NCBI RefSeq assembly: GCF_000143415.4
Contig: NW_003314344.1
Span: 690,034 to 754,033 of the forward strand
Length of the DNA: 64,000 nucleotides
Reading direction: 5' to 3'
Source: Selaginella moellendorffii
Lineage: Eukaryota > Streptophyta > Lycopodiopsida > Selaginellales > Selaginellaceae
Shown: in pieces, positions 32,719 through 46,962 of the stretch
Numbering within the stretch: position 1 is the first letter of the stretch
Layout of the letters: each line of letters opens with the position of its first letter
Made by a program: the position numbers and the translations under genes
The notes under the pieces: model-generated
Told to the model about the DNA's origin: nothing
The model's database searches: none
Seen by the model: only the letters and a program-made list of their open reading frames with translations

Positions 32719-33857
32719 TGTTACGGATATGTGCCTCGAATGCCCGGCTGCATACGGGTGACAGCAATAGCCGTGCACAACTTCTCTGAAAGACATCTAT
32801 TTAATTGTAGTATGATGACGTGGCAGGAGTGTACCATGTCAGACCCGTTCAGCTAGCTAGGAAGAATTAGCATGGAAGATACTATCCTGGTAGTACTAGA
32901 GAGGGCAGGAGGATCTTGCCCTCAAATTATAAGTATAGCTCCTGCTGATGTGTTAAGAGCATCCTACCACTCACTCCCAGAAAAAAATGTGAGAGCCCGT
33001 AACAGGGGGTGGGGGGGGTGTGTGTGTGTCTGTGTGTGTAGGAGGAGTTACAAATGGTATATAGAGGGTACCCTCTCTTTCAAAAAGGAGGAAGACCAAT
33101 TCCTCTGAAAATCAGACGACGGGGAATTCTCCTCCTTGAGAAACTAAGGGAATGGAGAGTGGGAAATGGGAGTTAACCGAGGGTGATGCCCGGGATTCCT
33201 GCTCGTACTCTCCTCGCCCATAGGAGCAATAGACACAAGGCCAGGCGAGTTAGTGGAGATGACTCTAGCCGGAATAGAAGCAAAAGACAAGAAGCCAGAC
33301 AATCCACAGGAGCGGCTCTGGCAGGCAAATACTTGGGTGCCTGACAAGCAACCAAGGAGTCGGTGTGGCTGGTGGCAAGGCCACACCGTGAATCTGGGCA
33401 AGCTGTGTGGGAACACTTGGATGCCTGGAGATGGCTCTGGCCATCAATCAGGGAAACATCCGGGCAATCAAACACGCTGAGGCTGAAGGCCCGATACGGA
33501 CTTTGTCGAGTAAGGTTCCCACTTCGAACTCGCTCGGTGGGGAGTTAGCTCTGGCTACTCGTGGTTGGGAAGCACTAGGTCCTGAAGCCTCGGGTGGGGT
33601 GATTCCTCCGAGGCAGGTGGGTGATTCTGCCAAGGGCCAGTGCCGCAGTTAATACTGAGGTCGTAAGGTGGATCGTCCAATGATAAGCTGAGGCTCGATT
33701 GTTAAGAAGTGCATATCTTTGGCGGTCCCAAAGATGGCGCCCCCCCAGGACTTAGCCTCGAGATGGCTCGGGTGGGTCTGAGTACAGGGACCTGACTTAG
33801 TGAACTGTCGAGAGATGGCCTTGGGAGTCACCCAGGACTTAGCGGCTGGTTGTTACA
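32719..33857 (+). repeat. First LTR
   Basis: Begins TGTTACGG and ends TGTTACA, followed after two bases by a primer-binding site. Contains TGACGTGGCAGGA at 32816 and a short GT repeat near 33010-33040. Confidence 0.6.
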
Positions 33858-33859
33858 CG

Positions 33860-33870
33860 TGGTATCAGAG
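33860..33870 (+). other. Primer-binding site for initiator methionine tRNA
   Basis: TGGTATCAGAG, complementary to the 3' end of tRNA-iMet, two bases after the LTR end. A second, mutated site (TAGTATCAGAG) lies at 36778-36788 with the same spacing after the second LTR. Confidence 0.75.
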
Positions 33871-34329
33871 AGACAATTACGGGCAAGATGCAAATTCTGT
33901 GGGGAAAATTCATTTTTTCAAAATGGAGGTCGTGTCGAGACTGCAATTAAAAGACTGGTGCCTGGGTGTGGCGACTCCGAGGTTTGTATCAACCGTAGGT
34001 TACGCTTGTGGGACAAAGTGCCCCCACAAGTGGCTGGCTGGTTTAGGGGTCCTCCCTTGCTTGCATTGTTACATGTTTGGTGAGCCAATGAAAAACCGGC
34101 ACCTTATGCATGTCCCGAGATGAAGTTTCTTGATTTTTCTTGAAATTTCTGAACACTTCTAACTATCCTTGCTCCTTTCAGAAATATTGAGTAACTAGGA
34201 GTAGCAAGCAAGGAGGAAGTAGAAGTTAACCGCCACAGGCCTTAGAGGCTAGAGGACACTAGCTTTTCAGGTAAAATATTTTCTCTCTCTCTCGCTCGGA
34301 ACTAATTATGTGAAAAAAAGGAAATAGTT

Positions 34330-35175
34330 AAGAATCAAAGAACTCATTAACACAGGCACAGCAGGAGATGATCAGAGAAGCCATGGTGGGACTGGAGCAG
34401 CGAATGGAGGCCTGGTTTAACCAGCTGATAACGGAGCTCCAACCTGGAAACAAGGAGGTCTTCGAGTAACTCTGAAGGCAACTCCTAGGGCCCCAGTAAC
34501 GACACGGCGTCTGGGGACACTCGAGACATGCCCAGCCTCGAGTTGGACAACAAGCTGGAGGTGCCCACCAAGAGGACAGAGGCATCCGCACCCGGAAATA
34601 TTTGACTGCAAAATTGGGACGAACCTGGTTCTCCAGTTCCTGCGTGATGTTAAGCTGTGTGCGGACACTCAGAGCATCGAGGAGGGGGCCTTGCGCCGGC
34701 GGTTGCTAGTTGCTAAGACCTACATCCCCGAATGTTCGTACGTGGTTTCACATGATGGAAGACGACATCAGGGAGTGGAAAGATTTAGAATCCCTGATGC
34801 TGGCGAAGTGGGGACTCCTAAACGATCGGCTGCCCTTCCACAGCAGAGGTTCGGTGAAGGACTACACGGAGTCCTTCACCCTGAAACAACTCTTGGTGAC
34901 TGATCTGAGCGACGGGGAGGCCATGCAGATTTATGAGAAGGGTTTGGACACTGACATCGCGAGGGCGGTATTTCAAGCTGGGAATAAACTCCTAACAACT
35001 CTTGCAGAGTTTCAGTCTTTGGCGATGCTGGTGATCACATGAAAGGGACCGAGCGGCGGCCCATCAAGGGCAGCAAAAACGGGGAGGGGGAAAAGAAGCC
35101 TAGCTGGGGCTATGGAAAACTGAAGAACAAAAGTCCGCATCAAAACATTCAAGTAATGGTGGAGGTTACCGAGTT
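34330..35175 (+). pseudogene. Retrotransposon gag remnant
   Basis: Frames around 34600-35040 read FLRDVKLCADTQ, RTWFHMMEDDIREW, LMLAKWGL, DYTESFTLKQLLV and LDTDIARAVFQAG, a helical capsid-like pattern seen in Ty3/gypsy gag. Frame changes at about 34740 and stops at 35041; no protease, polymerase or integrase follows. Confidence 0.6.
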
Positions 35176-35187
35176 AGAGGCAGGAAG

Positions 35188-36775
35188 TGTTACGGATATG
35201 TGTCTCGGATTTGTGAGTGGATAAGACATCCAGAAAATGGAGTGCAAGGCACACGGATGTGTGAGCATGGCAGGAATCTGGCAAGGCAACCCCGGGTTGC
35301 TACAAGCACTTAGGACGCTGACGTGGCAGGACTCGTAAGGAGCCAGTGATGTGGCAGGAATCGCAAGAGATGCTGATGTGGCGGTGGCTTTCTGCCGGAA
35401 ATCGCAACTTGTGCTGACGTGTCAGGAGCGGACGGGGACGAAATCGGAGACGAAAAGTCCAAGGGTTGCCTCGCAATTTCGGAAAAGTCCCGCTGACGTG
35501 TCAGGAGTACTTTCAAAGCTCGGCATCCCCCATGCCTGTTCAAGGCAACAGACTTTAAACACACCACAAAAAGTCACCTTGGTGCAGTAGTAAAACCGGC
35601 CAGCAGGGTGCAACCATCCGGAATTGTAATGTCCTCCGATGCTCTTAGCCACTTGAAGGTGTGGTAAATTAGAGCGGATCCTGAAAAACTTGGCCTCTCT
35701 GAGAAATTGCCACATTGCATAGGAGAACTGGAGCCATAACCACACTGAAGCCATTGATCCAGGAAACTTGTACATTAAACTTTCCTGGAGATTACCGTTG
35801 GAAAGTCTGCGCATGTTTGAGGAAGCCACGGAAGACTACATAGCTGTTCTTCAGAGTCAACCAGATGATCCCGCTGCATGGAATAATCTTGGAAATGTTC
35901 AGGTGTTCTTTGTTTTGAATTTCTTCATTGAGTTCAAGTTCACGTGATAGTGCCGGGCATGCTGAGGAAATCAGCTCCGGAAATAAAACCTCTGTAGGAG
36001 CGAAAGACTGGCGGAGCCGGGCAAGTCATGAGGAGTGACTCCGGCTGAGATAATTAGAGCTCCATAGGAGCGAAAGACTGGGAGTCAGGCAAGCCATGAG
36101 AAGTGGCTTTGGCAAGTGAATGCTTGGTCGACAAGAGGCGGCCAAGGTGTCGGCGTAGCTGTTGGCAAAGCTACGCCGTGAATCTGGGCGGAACTCTTGG
36201 TTCTCGACTGTTGGCTCTAGCCATCAGGCAGATATAGCAACTAAGTGGTCAGATGCGCTGAGACTGGACGCCTGATACAAACCTTGTCGGGTAAGGTTCC
36301 TACTTTGAACTCGCTCGGTGGGGAGTTAATTCTGGTTGCTCATGGTTGGGAGGTGCTGGAGCCTAAGGCCTTTGGTGGATTCCTCCAAGACAGGTGGGTG
36401 ATTTCCGCCAAAGGCCAGCACCGCAGTTAAACTGAGCTCGTAAGTTGGATCTCGTCCCAAGTATCCGAAGTTCAGGGAGTGCCTAATTTCAGCTGACTGA
36501 ATGAGGCGCCCATGGGCGACACCCCTTGGACCTGAACTTGGGATGGCGAAACTATGCTCGGGTACAGACACCTGACTTAGGACTTAGGCCTTGGGTGCAC
36601 AAGGCTGGGGATTTACATGGATCGTCCAAAGGGAAGCTGGAGCTCGGATTCGCAACAGCCGTAATAAGGGTTACCAGATCTGGCACACGAGACACAGCTG
36701 GTATTAATGGGCCTCGTGGTGTCGGAGATGGTGCCCGCGATGCATCTGGTATCCAAGAAGGATACCCGTGTCACA
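35188..36775 (+). repeat. Second LTR, enlarged by inserted sequence
   Basis: Starts TGTTACGGATATGTGTCTC and ends gtgtcaca at 36775. Contains five TGA[CT]GTG[GT]C-type elements (35319-35506) and an internal foreign stretch at about 35590-35945. Two copies of ataggagcgaaagactgg (near 35995 and 36070) indicate a local duplication. Confidence 0.5.
35812..35902 (+). pseudogene. Captured TPR-protein gene fragment
   Basis: The frame EEATEDYIAVLQSQPDDPA followed by WNNLGNVQ has the spacing of a tetratricopeptide repeat (Ala/Tyr/Pro, then W-x-x-LG). It ends at CAG|GTGTTC, which looks like an exon/intron border, suggesting a piece of genomic DNA rather than cDNA. It lies inside the second LTR and has no continuing exons nearby. 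Confidence 0.45.
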
Positions 36776-36788
36776 CGTAGTATCAGAG

Positions 36789-39700
36789 ATAAGTTGGCGG
36801 CCCAATTTCCATGATACGTAGTATCGAAGACAAGGAATTTTTTTTTTCTTTAGTTCTTTTGAGCTGGGAAATGGGGCCCCAACTCAAAAAATTATGTGCT
36901 GTGTGTTGCGGCTGTGAGCTATATGGAAATCCAGGTTCCTTGCTGGCTGCAAGAAGTTGTAAGCTGAGCGGTGGGAATACTTATCTGTGGAGTGAGTTTT
37001 CAAAGAGTTTTTCTTCCAGAATAGCTGGAGAACTAGTTGCTGAAATCTGTGTCAGAGTAAGAACTAGTACTACCATAGGGAGAGCTCGGAGATCCAAAGA
37101 GAAGGCACGTAAAGGCACTGGGAGAACCAGATGACCCTAAGTGTCTGAGCTCCACAATGCACAAATTGTGGAAGTGTGAAAATGCAGGCATAATCGGTAA
37201 GGCTCGAAAAGTGTGGGTGGAGTGCAACCACCCCATGTTTGGTAAGAACTTGTCTCTATGGATGGCGTGGATATTAAGTTGTCCGAGTTCTTCAAATAAC
37301 AAGGACCAGTGATTTGTGAGGGTAAGTAACTAGCCGTACGCTAGTGAAAATGTAACTCACTGGGGCAGCTGGGTGGTTTTCACCGGAGAGTGTATAGTCA
37401 CTTGGAGAGGGCCAAGTGAAAAAGTAATTGGACTTAACAGAAATAGCGGGGACGAAGTTCTCCTCTGCTTGGTTAGGAAATTACTAGCTGCCTGTAGGAG
37501 TGACCTTGGAGAGTGAAAAGTACCAAAGACAAGAGTGCTTCTTGAATGGGAGGTCTTGGACCTCCTAGGCAAGTTGTGAATGGCTGATGGGAACAGCACT
37601 TGCAAAGACATGTGAGAGCATGTTGAACCGGAGAAGCAAAGTAAGGACCATGAAGAGGAGCTCAAGTTGTGAGCGTGCCTCTTGAGTCCCTGAAAGATTA
37701 AGTTTGTGGGTGACACACTTGGCGGAAGCCTTGTGGTCACCACCAGAGCTGGTTATGTTTCGGGTAGCAGTTACTGCATGGGGTAAGATTTCCCCACTCG
37801 CAGGACAGCGAGGTGGAACTGGCTGATCTCGGAAGTCTACAACCATAAGATATGTGGAGACATCTGCTGAGCAAAGGGGTTATCAGAGCTCAAGGCAGTA
37901 CTTGGATAATTTACCAGAGATAGAGTGGCTGGAGCAGGGGTTATGTATCCCGCTCGCCGTGGTTATCGTAGGCTTGGGTGTCTGTAAAGAGCTGGACAGA
38001 CCGGAATTGAGCGACAAGATGAGGTTATATGAGTGCAGATGACTGAGTTGATACTTGGTGGGAAACGGGATTATGGTCATGGACATGGTGGCATAGAGTG
38101 GCTAGAGGCCTTAGGGTGGCGACCCTATGAGCCGAGTTACCTGAATGACTTTCCCTTAGTACTGGTAAGCATGGTAATTCCAAGTTACCGTTCTGATCTG
38201 CTGGGATCAGAGGGCTAAGTTAGATAGAGGGAGCAAGTGATAGCTTGTATTTGATAGCTCCATCGGACGCTTGGTGTCGATCAGTGGATGGACCCAAGTG
38301 AGGATGAGGTTAGTGCTTGAGTAAGAGGGCTGGACGTGAAAAAGGTTGGATAAGGATTATCCGCTTGTCCAGCCGAGTGTTGTGATGATGGCCGTGGACT
38401 GGGTGAATCCAGCAGTGAGGCTAGATCATCTGAACTTGCGATTTCTGGCAAAAAGCCGCCAGCTGCCGCTAGTCCTGATGACAATGATGAATTTAACCAA
38501 ACGGAGTTTGACCCAATTTAGGGTTCAGTGACTCCTGCCACATGGGGGAGACTTGTGCAGCCTGCGGACCAAGCAAGTAAATAATAAAGACGCTGGTCAA
38601 GTAAAGGCAGCTGGGGGGATGGGGAATTAGTAGGGAACTGCCATAGGTTTGCACACGGATGTGCAATTATAGGGGAACGTGGTGTGTGTTACGTATGTGT
38701 GCCATGTATGTTTGACTGGATTAGGTGGCAGCAGTAGCCCTAACATCACCTCAAACTCCCTGGACTCCTGCCATTTGGTGGTGGGAGTCCCAAGAGTTCT
38801 CGGACTCCCGGGAAGCTGGGGAGTCCAAGGAGTTCTCGGACTCTAGGATAACACCACGAAGTGGAACTTAAACCTTTTTTTGCCACGTGTTATATGCCAC
38901 GTGTCCAAAGGACAGTGGTGAGGAACCCGAGTTTCAGGCCACTGAACGAAGGAACAGTGCTAAACTCCCAAGTATGGAGCCAAAGAGTGATGGAACCGAA
39001 CCACGGAGCAACTCCCAAGCATATACCCTAAGGAGTGAAGGAATAGGGGCACAGAGCAACTTGGAATAGTCCTAGAGTATCTAACATCCCAATGCTAGGA
39101 CCAGCATGCAAAATGAAGCCAAATGGAGTTTGGCGTTATTTCAGCATACTTGTGGCCTAACGTGAGGATATAGGTATTCCACCAGCTAACATGGAATGGA
39201 ACTTAGGCTTAGACCCAAGCTGAATGCAGAACAAGGACAGGCACGCAAACGGGAGCTAGACTATACCTCAGGCTGGTTGGCCATGCCCAACCTACCCACT
39301 ATCCCTACTATACATTTGAAACCCCCCAGAATCCCCCCTCCTCCCCCCGCCCCCTTGAGGAACACAGGCTTTGGGCTTTCACCCCAAGCCTCCTTTAGTA
39401 TTAGGAGTTAGTCTCTAGGATAAGCTTGAAATTTATTAAATATAGAATGGCGCTAGAATGTGAATTTGGACATGGGACGAACACCATTGTGTTCAGGCCA
39501 ATCTCTACATTTCGTAGATATGCCAAATGAGCAGATCTAGACACTTTCCATAAATAGCATTTGGGACTGAAATGAAACTAACACAAAGGGCATGATAGCG
39601 AGGGTGTTTGGCAAACACGGTAGCGATATTAAGGGACTAATCTCAATATGCGAGGGTTCTTGTTAAGCCAGTGCAAGATAGAGCAAAAGAGAACTAAAAA

Positions 39701-40099
39701 GCCAAGCCAAATATGCTTGGCTAAAGAAATTCCGTCTTTATGCTCATCCGGCCAAGTACAGATGCATACTAACACTTGCATAAGAGAGACTGATAAAGGG
39801 TCCAGCAATACCGACCTCCTGCCGTCGTGGCAGTAATGTAGAGTGTCCGTAAGGACTGGTCGACAGGTAATTTTCGATACTCGAAATCACATTCGCGAGT
39901 GAAGTGATTGCTATCAAAGTATAAATAGTCCTTTGGATTGCTACATATAAATTGTTGGTACTTGTTCTTGTGATCTGGGTTACATCAGCTGCCACATCAG
40001 GAAGTTTGAAAAATGTGAACCTAAAAAAAAAAAGTGGGTTTTATAGAGGCAATGAGCACTATGTCTCCTGACACATGGCACACTCTTGCCAAGTTTCTG
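36789..40099. other. Non-coding repeat-derived sequence
   Basis: No recognisable coding domain. May be the internal part of a large non-coding retroelement between LTR-like ends at 36775 and 38687. Further right (38700-39850) there are paired cacgtgt words and a gagtcc/cggactc duplication (38775-38850), but no gene. Confidence 0.4.
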
Positions 40100-40320
40100 T
40101 GCAATGTGACATTTTCATACATGTCAGCAACTTTGATGTGCATCTATGTCAGCAACACGTCACTGGTCCTGGTCAGCAGTTGTGATGTGCATCCATGTCA
40201 GCAAATATGATGTCCACATCAGCGACAGTCACTGGTGCTACCATGTCAACAAATGTACATCAGCAACACATCACTGGCCTTACCACACCAGCAAATTAGA
40301 TGTGCATCATCTTCACCTGT
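40100..40320. repeat. Degenerate repeat of CATGTCAGCAA / GATGTGCATC words
   Basis: Five to six copies of tgatgtgcatc plus atgtcagcaa plus acgtcactgg in drifting order with a period of about 40-50 bp. Non-coding. Confidence 0.6.
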
Positions 40321-40539
40321 TACACTCGGCTTCAAGAGGCAAGTATCCAAAACAAGTGTTCATTCAAAATAGTTATAAAGTAGTTGTACCTTGGTAACTG
40401 CACATTCAGAGAGACATGTGGTCGAACCACATTGTGATGTCAAGTGCATACCAAGAAAAGCCTCTTTCTTGAGAAACTAGGAGCCTTTTACTAGCCTGAC
40501 AAGATTCCGGAGGTGGTTTGCATCCTATCTTTTAGCGTT

Positions 40540-41217
40540 GAGACAGATGAGATGGTCGGTGAGGAAGAAACTCCTCGGTTGTCCTTGACTACCTGATACA
40601 ATACACTCCTTGTGGCCTCACGTACCTTCACGAAATTCGCATCGTTCATCAGGACATAAAGCCCAACAACATTCTGATATTCGAAGCCAAGATATCAGAC
40701 TTTGGGCTTGCAAGGCTGCATTGGAGAGGACGAAGTGACGGAGATCATCACCACAAAAGTCCCAGGAACCTCGGAAGAAAGAATAGGGTGACGCTACCTG
40801 GACCCGAGCAATATCTTCTGGAATGGGTATGTGAATTCCTCCGAAAGTTCTCAAGCCAACTCTTTCTCTTTCCAGAGGCTTGGCAACTCCATTCCGATGG
40901 ACTGCTCGCAAATCTTCTATAGACCCCAAGCTCATAAGATCCAGCAGCAACGAGGAAGAGAAAATGCTGGTCCAGGCAATCCACATCGCTCTCATGTGTA
41001 CTCAAGCTTCCCCCAAGTACAGGCCTTTGATGTCTCATGTAGTAGTAATGCTCTCCGGCCATTCCAACGTCAATGTCCCACTCTCCACCACTTTCGACGT
41101 CTGGGCATTGAATTCCACTCACAGGGAGGGACGTACTCATTAAACTCCGATCCCAAGAACAGGAGGCAATTTTCGGGGGGATACGACCCGAATATTCTGG
41201 ATCTCAAATTCAAATAA
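40540..41217 (+). pseudogene. DUF26-type receptor kinase pseudogene fragment
   Basis: Only the kinase C-terminal half is present, in several frames: [16 protein letters not shown] (the HRD box is HQD), [10 protein letters not shown], then after a deletion MLVQAIHIALMCTQASP and VVVMLSGHSNVNVPL. It closely resembles the more complete copy at 41432-43724, so it is a truncated tandem duplicate. Loss of the N-lobe and frame breaks make it inactive. Confidence 0.75.
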
Positions 41218-41431
41218 GCCAGCGAATAGCTTTTGATCCGTACGACTCTGAGCTGCACGAGATCAACGTGGGCCTCCCAAAATGTCGGACCAGTGTTTAT
41301 TTTGTACTGCTAAACTGGCTGCTAAAAATGCCAGTTTAATCGCTCTAGCATCCTTGGAGCTAGCTTCTTAGCTTAGCGGCCATCCATTTATAAGAAGAGG
41401 AGCTTGATTCTTTCCTACTTCTCGGCAAACA

Positions 41432-43724
<2,293 letters not shown>

Positions 43725-43903
43725 AGAAGATCATCCCGAATATTCGAAATTTCAAATTCAAATAGGCCCGGGAAACGTTTATACAAGTTTTTCTCTTTTT
43801 TTTTGGATTGATCTATGTACAAATATGTCCCTGGTGGATGAACAAATCTACACAGTGAAAGTGGAAATTTTGGATGGAGACTTTCTCTTCTTTGATGCTT
43901 CCA

Positions 43904-45806
43904 TCAGCTGAGATCGATGTCGACGAGCTCTGGCGTACCTCTCTCGCTCTCGTTGTCCAGGAGCTCGGTGCCAAGCTGCCCCTTGTCCCCAGCTCCAAAC
44001 GCAAACAATCGCCCCGAGTCGCAGAGCGCGAACGTGTGCGCGTTCCAAGTCACCGAGTTCGTCAGGCTGATTTGCAACACCTTCTCGTTTCTCTGTTTAA
44101 GAGACGACACGAGCTCCGGCCGGAGAACGTTCGCGTGACGATTAGCCTGCAAAACCATCCCGGCATGTGTAAAACACCCAAGCAAAAGAGTGCAAAAAGA
44201 AAAAACCACGAACCTGGCCCTCGGTAGCACCACTGAGATGTCCGAGACTCGAGGACTCCCCACAGCCGCATGAGAAGACCTCTCCCGCGTCAGTCACCAC
44301 GAACGTTGTGTAGTCCCCGGTAGCTACGTGCACGGCCTTGACTCCCTGTAAAGACTCCACCACCTTTGGCAGCAACTCGCAGTCCTCGTTCCCGTGTCCT
44401 AGGCAGCCATAGCGGCCCCATCCCCACGTACACACTCGGCCATCCTCGGACACCACGGCTGCGTGCCATGCCCCCGCAGCCACCGCAATCGGTTGCAAGC
44501 GAAGGTGCTGGAAGTGCTCTATCATCTTCGGCCATCTCTCGTCGGATCGAGTACCGTGTCCCAGCTTTCCTCCGAGTCCACAGCCAACGGAGTAAACCGC
44601 CCTGCGCATGAAAACCAGGCAAAGTTATAAGAACTTTCGAAGAAGAAGAAGAAAAAGGAGAGATGAGAGGACTTACATCCCGGTGGATTGACAAGTGAGA
44701 GCCAGGAGGTAGCAATATCCTGCTGCAATTTGCACGACAGGTTTATTCTCTAACGCTCCCCTTAACAACTGCGGTTTCTGATCCTCGGGCTCTGTCTGGT
44801 GCCCGAGCTTGGCATCCGCACCCCAGGAGAAAGTATACACTCGCCCTTCACGAGATAACACGGCCGTGAAGAAGTTTCCTATAGCGGCTTGTACCACAAA
44901 AATGCCGTTCAACGACTCTACTATCTGCGGCGTGTTGATGTTCTTGGAGCCCGGGCCACCATACTCTGGATCCCCGAACGAATCCTTCCCAAACGCATAC
45001 ACCCGGCCAGTGTCACTGATAAGCATCGTCCGGCCTACACCTGCTGTGGCTTGGATGATCCTCACGCCTTGGAGGGACCTGCCAAAACATCAAAACGTTG
45101 AGAAACGCTCTCTCCCTCTGCCTCTTGTCAGACCTGAGCAGACGAGGACGCCACTCTTCGTCAAGCGACCCATGTCCAAGCTGCCCAGAACTGCTAGAGC
45201 CGAAGGTGTAGACGGCACCGGTCTTGGTGACGACGATACTGTGGCCAGGGCCCGCGATCGCCTGGATCTTCTCCCGCCTGTAGCAAAGCTCGCCAGCTTT
45301 GAGAAAACGCAGCACCAGCTTCCAGGACCCTCCACAGCTCTCCTTGAGCGACTCCCTCTCCTCGCTCGTCATCGGTCTGAAGATAGCCCGCCTCTTACAC
45401 ATGTCCAATGCAGCGAGCTCCGAGAGGGAGAGCGTGACGTCGGGTGTGAAGTTGGCGGCGTGTCTAAAGAATGAGCAAGTTGCCTGATACAATAAAAAAA
45501 AAAGAAGAAAACATGTGAGCTCCGGGCCAGCCAGTAAGAAACGTGAAAGTGAAGACTCGGAAAACTTACCTCAAGCCGTGCCAGGTCTTGTGGATCAAGG
45601 CAGCACTCGGTGAGGACGTGCAAAACAATGGATGGATTGGTGGCGAGCGGGAATTCCCCATGAGAGCTCGAGCTCCCATAGCATAGGCGCTGGTTGCGCT
45701 GCGACGTTTGCATGAGTGCCGCAACACCATGAGGCTGTTCTCCAGAGATTCCTATAAACGACAGAGAAGTTGGTTGCCAAACTGGTCCAGTTGCTGCAGT
45801 ATCCAT
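43904..45806 (-). CDS. F-box-like/RCC1-repeat protein
   Basis: Five exons with good splice sites, 45806-45570, 45483-45134, 45078-44677, 44601-44214 and 44146-43904, give 539 aa. The N-terminal region (IVLHVLTECCLDPQDLARLE, ATCSFFRHAA) looks like an F-box. From about residue 150 come RCC1 repeats recognisable by VYTFGSSSSGQLGHG, VYAFGKDSFGD, CTWGWGRYGCLGHG, VFSCGCGESSSLGH and LFAFGAGDKGQLG, enough for a seven-bladed propeller. Plant relatives are annotated as RCC1-family proteins; the precise role (adaptor, GEF or photoreceptor-like) cannot be told. The start ATG 45806 is just downstream of a probable 3' splice site (tttgcag at 45813-45819), so the 5' UTR is spliced. Intact frame throughout. 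Confidence 0.85.
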
Positions 45807-46640
45807 GGGGCACTGCAAATCGCAGTGCCCGTTGTGATGCTAAGTCGCTCCTAAGAAGAACTGCAAGAACAAAGAGAGCAGCAAAACATTCACTTCTGTG
45901 CAAATGAAAGCTAGCCATGCCATGAAAGCAAACACACATCGTTCACAAACAAACACACACAAAGTTGCAACTTGCAAGTAAGAAGAACTTCGAGACCATC
46001 CTAGAGAGAATAAAAAACCAACCGGAATTCCCTAGCCAAAGAACGATGGACAACCTTCATGAGTCTAGCTTAGAGCAGCCTCCAAGCACAAGTCACTCGC
46101 CTTGCCCTGCAAAATCAACGATCGAAACAAATGAGACCAAGAGAAAAACAAGAAAGAAAAAAAAACGGTGAAAGAGGGGAAACAATGCGAAGAACACAGC
46201 GAAAGCCAGGCACGAGGCATCAAGCAGATAACGACATAGCCTAGGGTTTGCAAATGCGCGAATTCCCCCATTGCAAATCCGGGGATAAGCCCCAGCTCTT
46301 GCCTAATCTCCCACTAACATCCAGCAGCGCAAGCAGCATTCATCATCACCAAGCCCCGTCGCGTGCATTCCCACAGGGAGAAACCAGAAAACACACAAAT
46401 TGCCAGAGGAAAGATCCACAACCTCGCGCTCGCAAAAGCTTTTGCGACGCCGATCGATCGATGCCCAGCCGGCCGAAGACGCGCGCGCGATGGCGCGGAG
46501 GAGGGAGAATCCAGGAATCCGCACCGAGAAGTCGCGAAATTGGATCCGGGCGATAGCGCAAATCAATGCCCTAAGAAATGGAAGAGCCAAATACCACAAA
46601 AAGCAGTAGTGTGTATAGTGTGCTCAAGTAACAAGCGTGG
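45807..46640 (-). promoter_or_regulatory. 5' leader and promoter region of the RCC1 gene
   Basis: No separate gene. A spliced 5' UTR probably begins in the CpG-rich block around 46420-46580 (many cgcg words) and joins to the acceptor at about 45813. Exact transcript ends cannot be read. Confidence 0.4.
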
Positions 46641-46962
46641 AAGATCCAACGGCTCTGGAGTCACATCGGCAAAAAACGGAGGGACAGCAGCAAAGGGTGG
46701 CGGCCATTGACGCTCCTCTCCTCCATTTTTTTTTTCTTTTGGTTTTTCGGGTAAAAACGAACGAATTTACCCGGGCCACGTCTACACTTTCAGTCGCAGT
46801 GAAACTTCCATGGTTGCGTTTAGCAGAGAAAAAGAATAAAGCTTGCGTTAACATATCCTCTTACGCTAGCTAGGGCTATGACCCGGAAGCGATCAAACAA
46901 AGGATCGACCAAGGAATCTAGGGATCTCGTGAGTTTTAGGGTTTTCTATACTATTGCCTATG

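Larger units (their letters stand above)
32719..36775 (+). mobile_element. Deleted LTR retrotransposon: LTR, primer site, gag remnant, LTR
   Basis: Two regions starting TGTTACGGATATGTG (32719 and 35188) and ending in CA at 33857 and 36775 share blocks such as aactcgctcggtggggagtta and ggccagtgccgcagtt. A purine-rich tract (agaggcaggaag) directly precedes the second. The internal part is only about 1.3 kb and holds a gag fragment. The second LTR is longer because it carries about 0.3 kb of foreign sequence. A further candidate LTR start (TGTTACGTATGTGTGCC) lies at 38687, so a tandem LTR-internal-LTR-internal-LTR arrangement is possible. Confidence 0.6.

Noticed and set aside
44366-45474. Plus-strand frames of up to 221 codons opposite the RCC1 gene
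   Set aside because: They are antisense shadows of the well-supported RCC1 exons.
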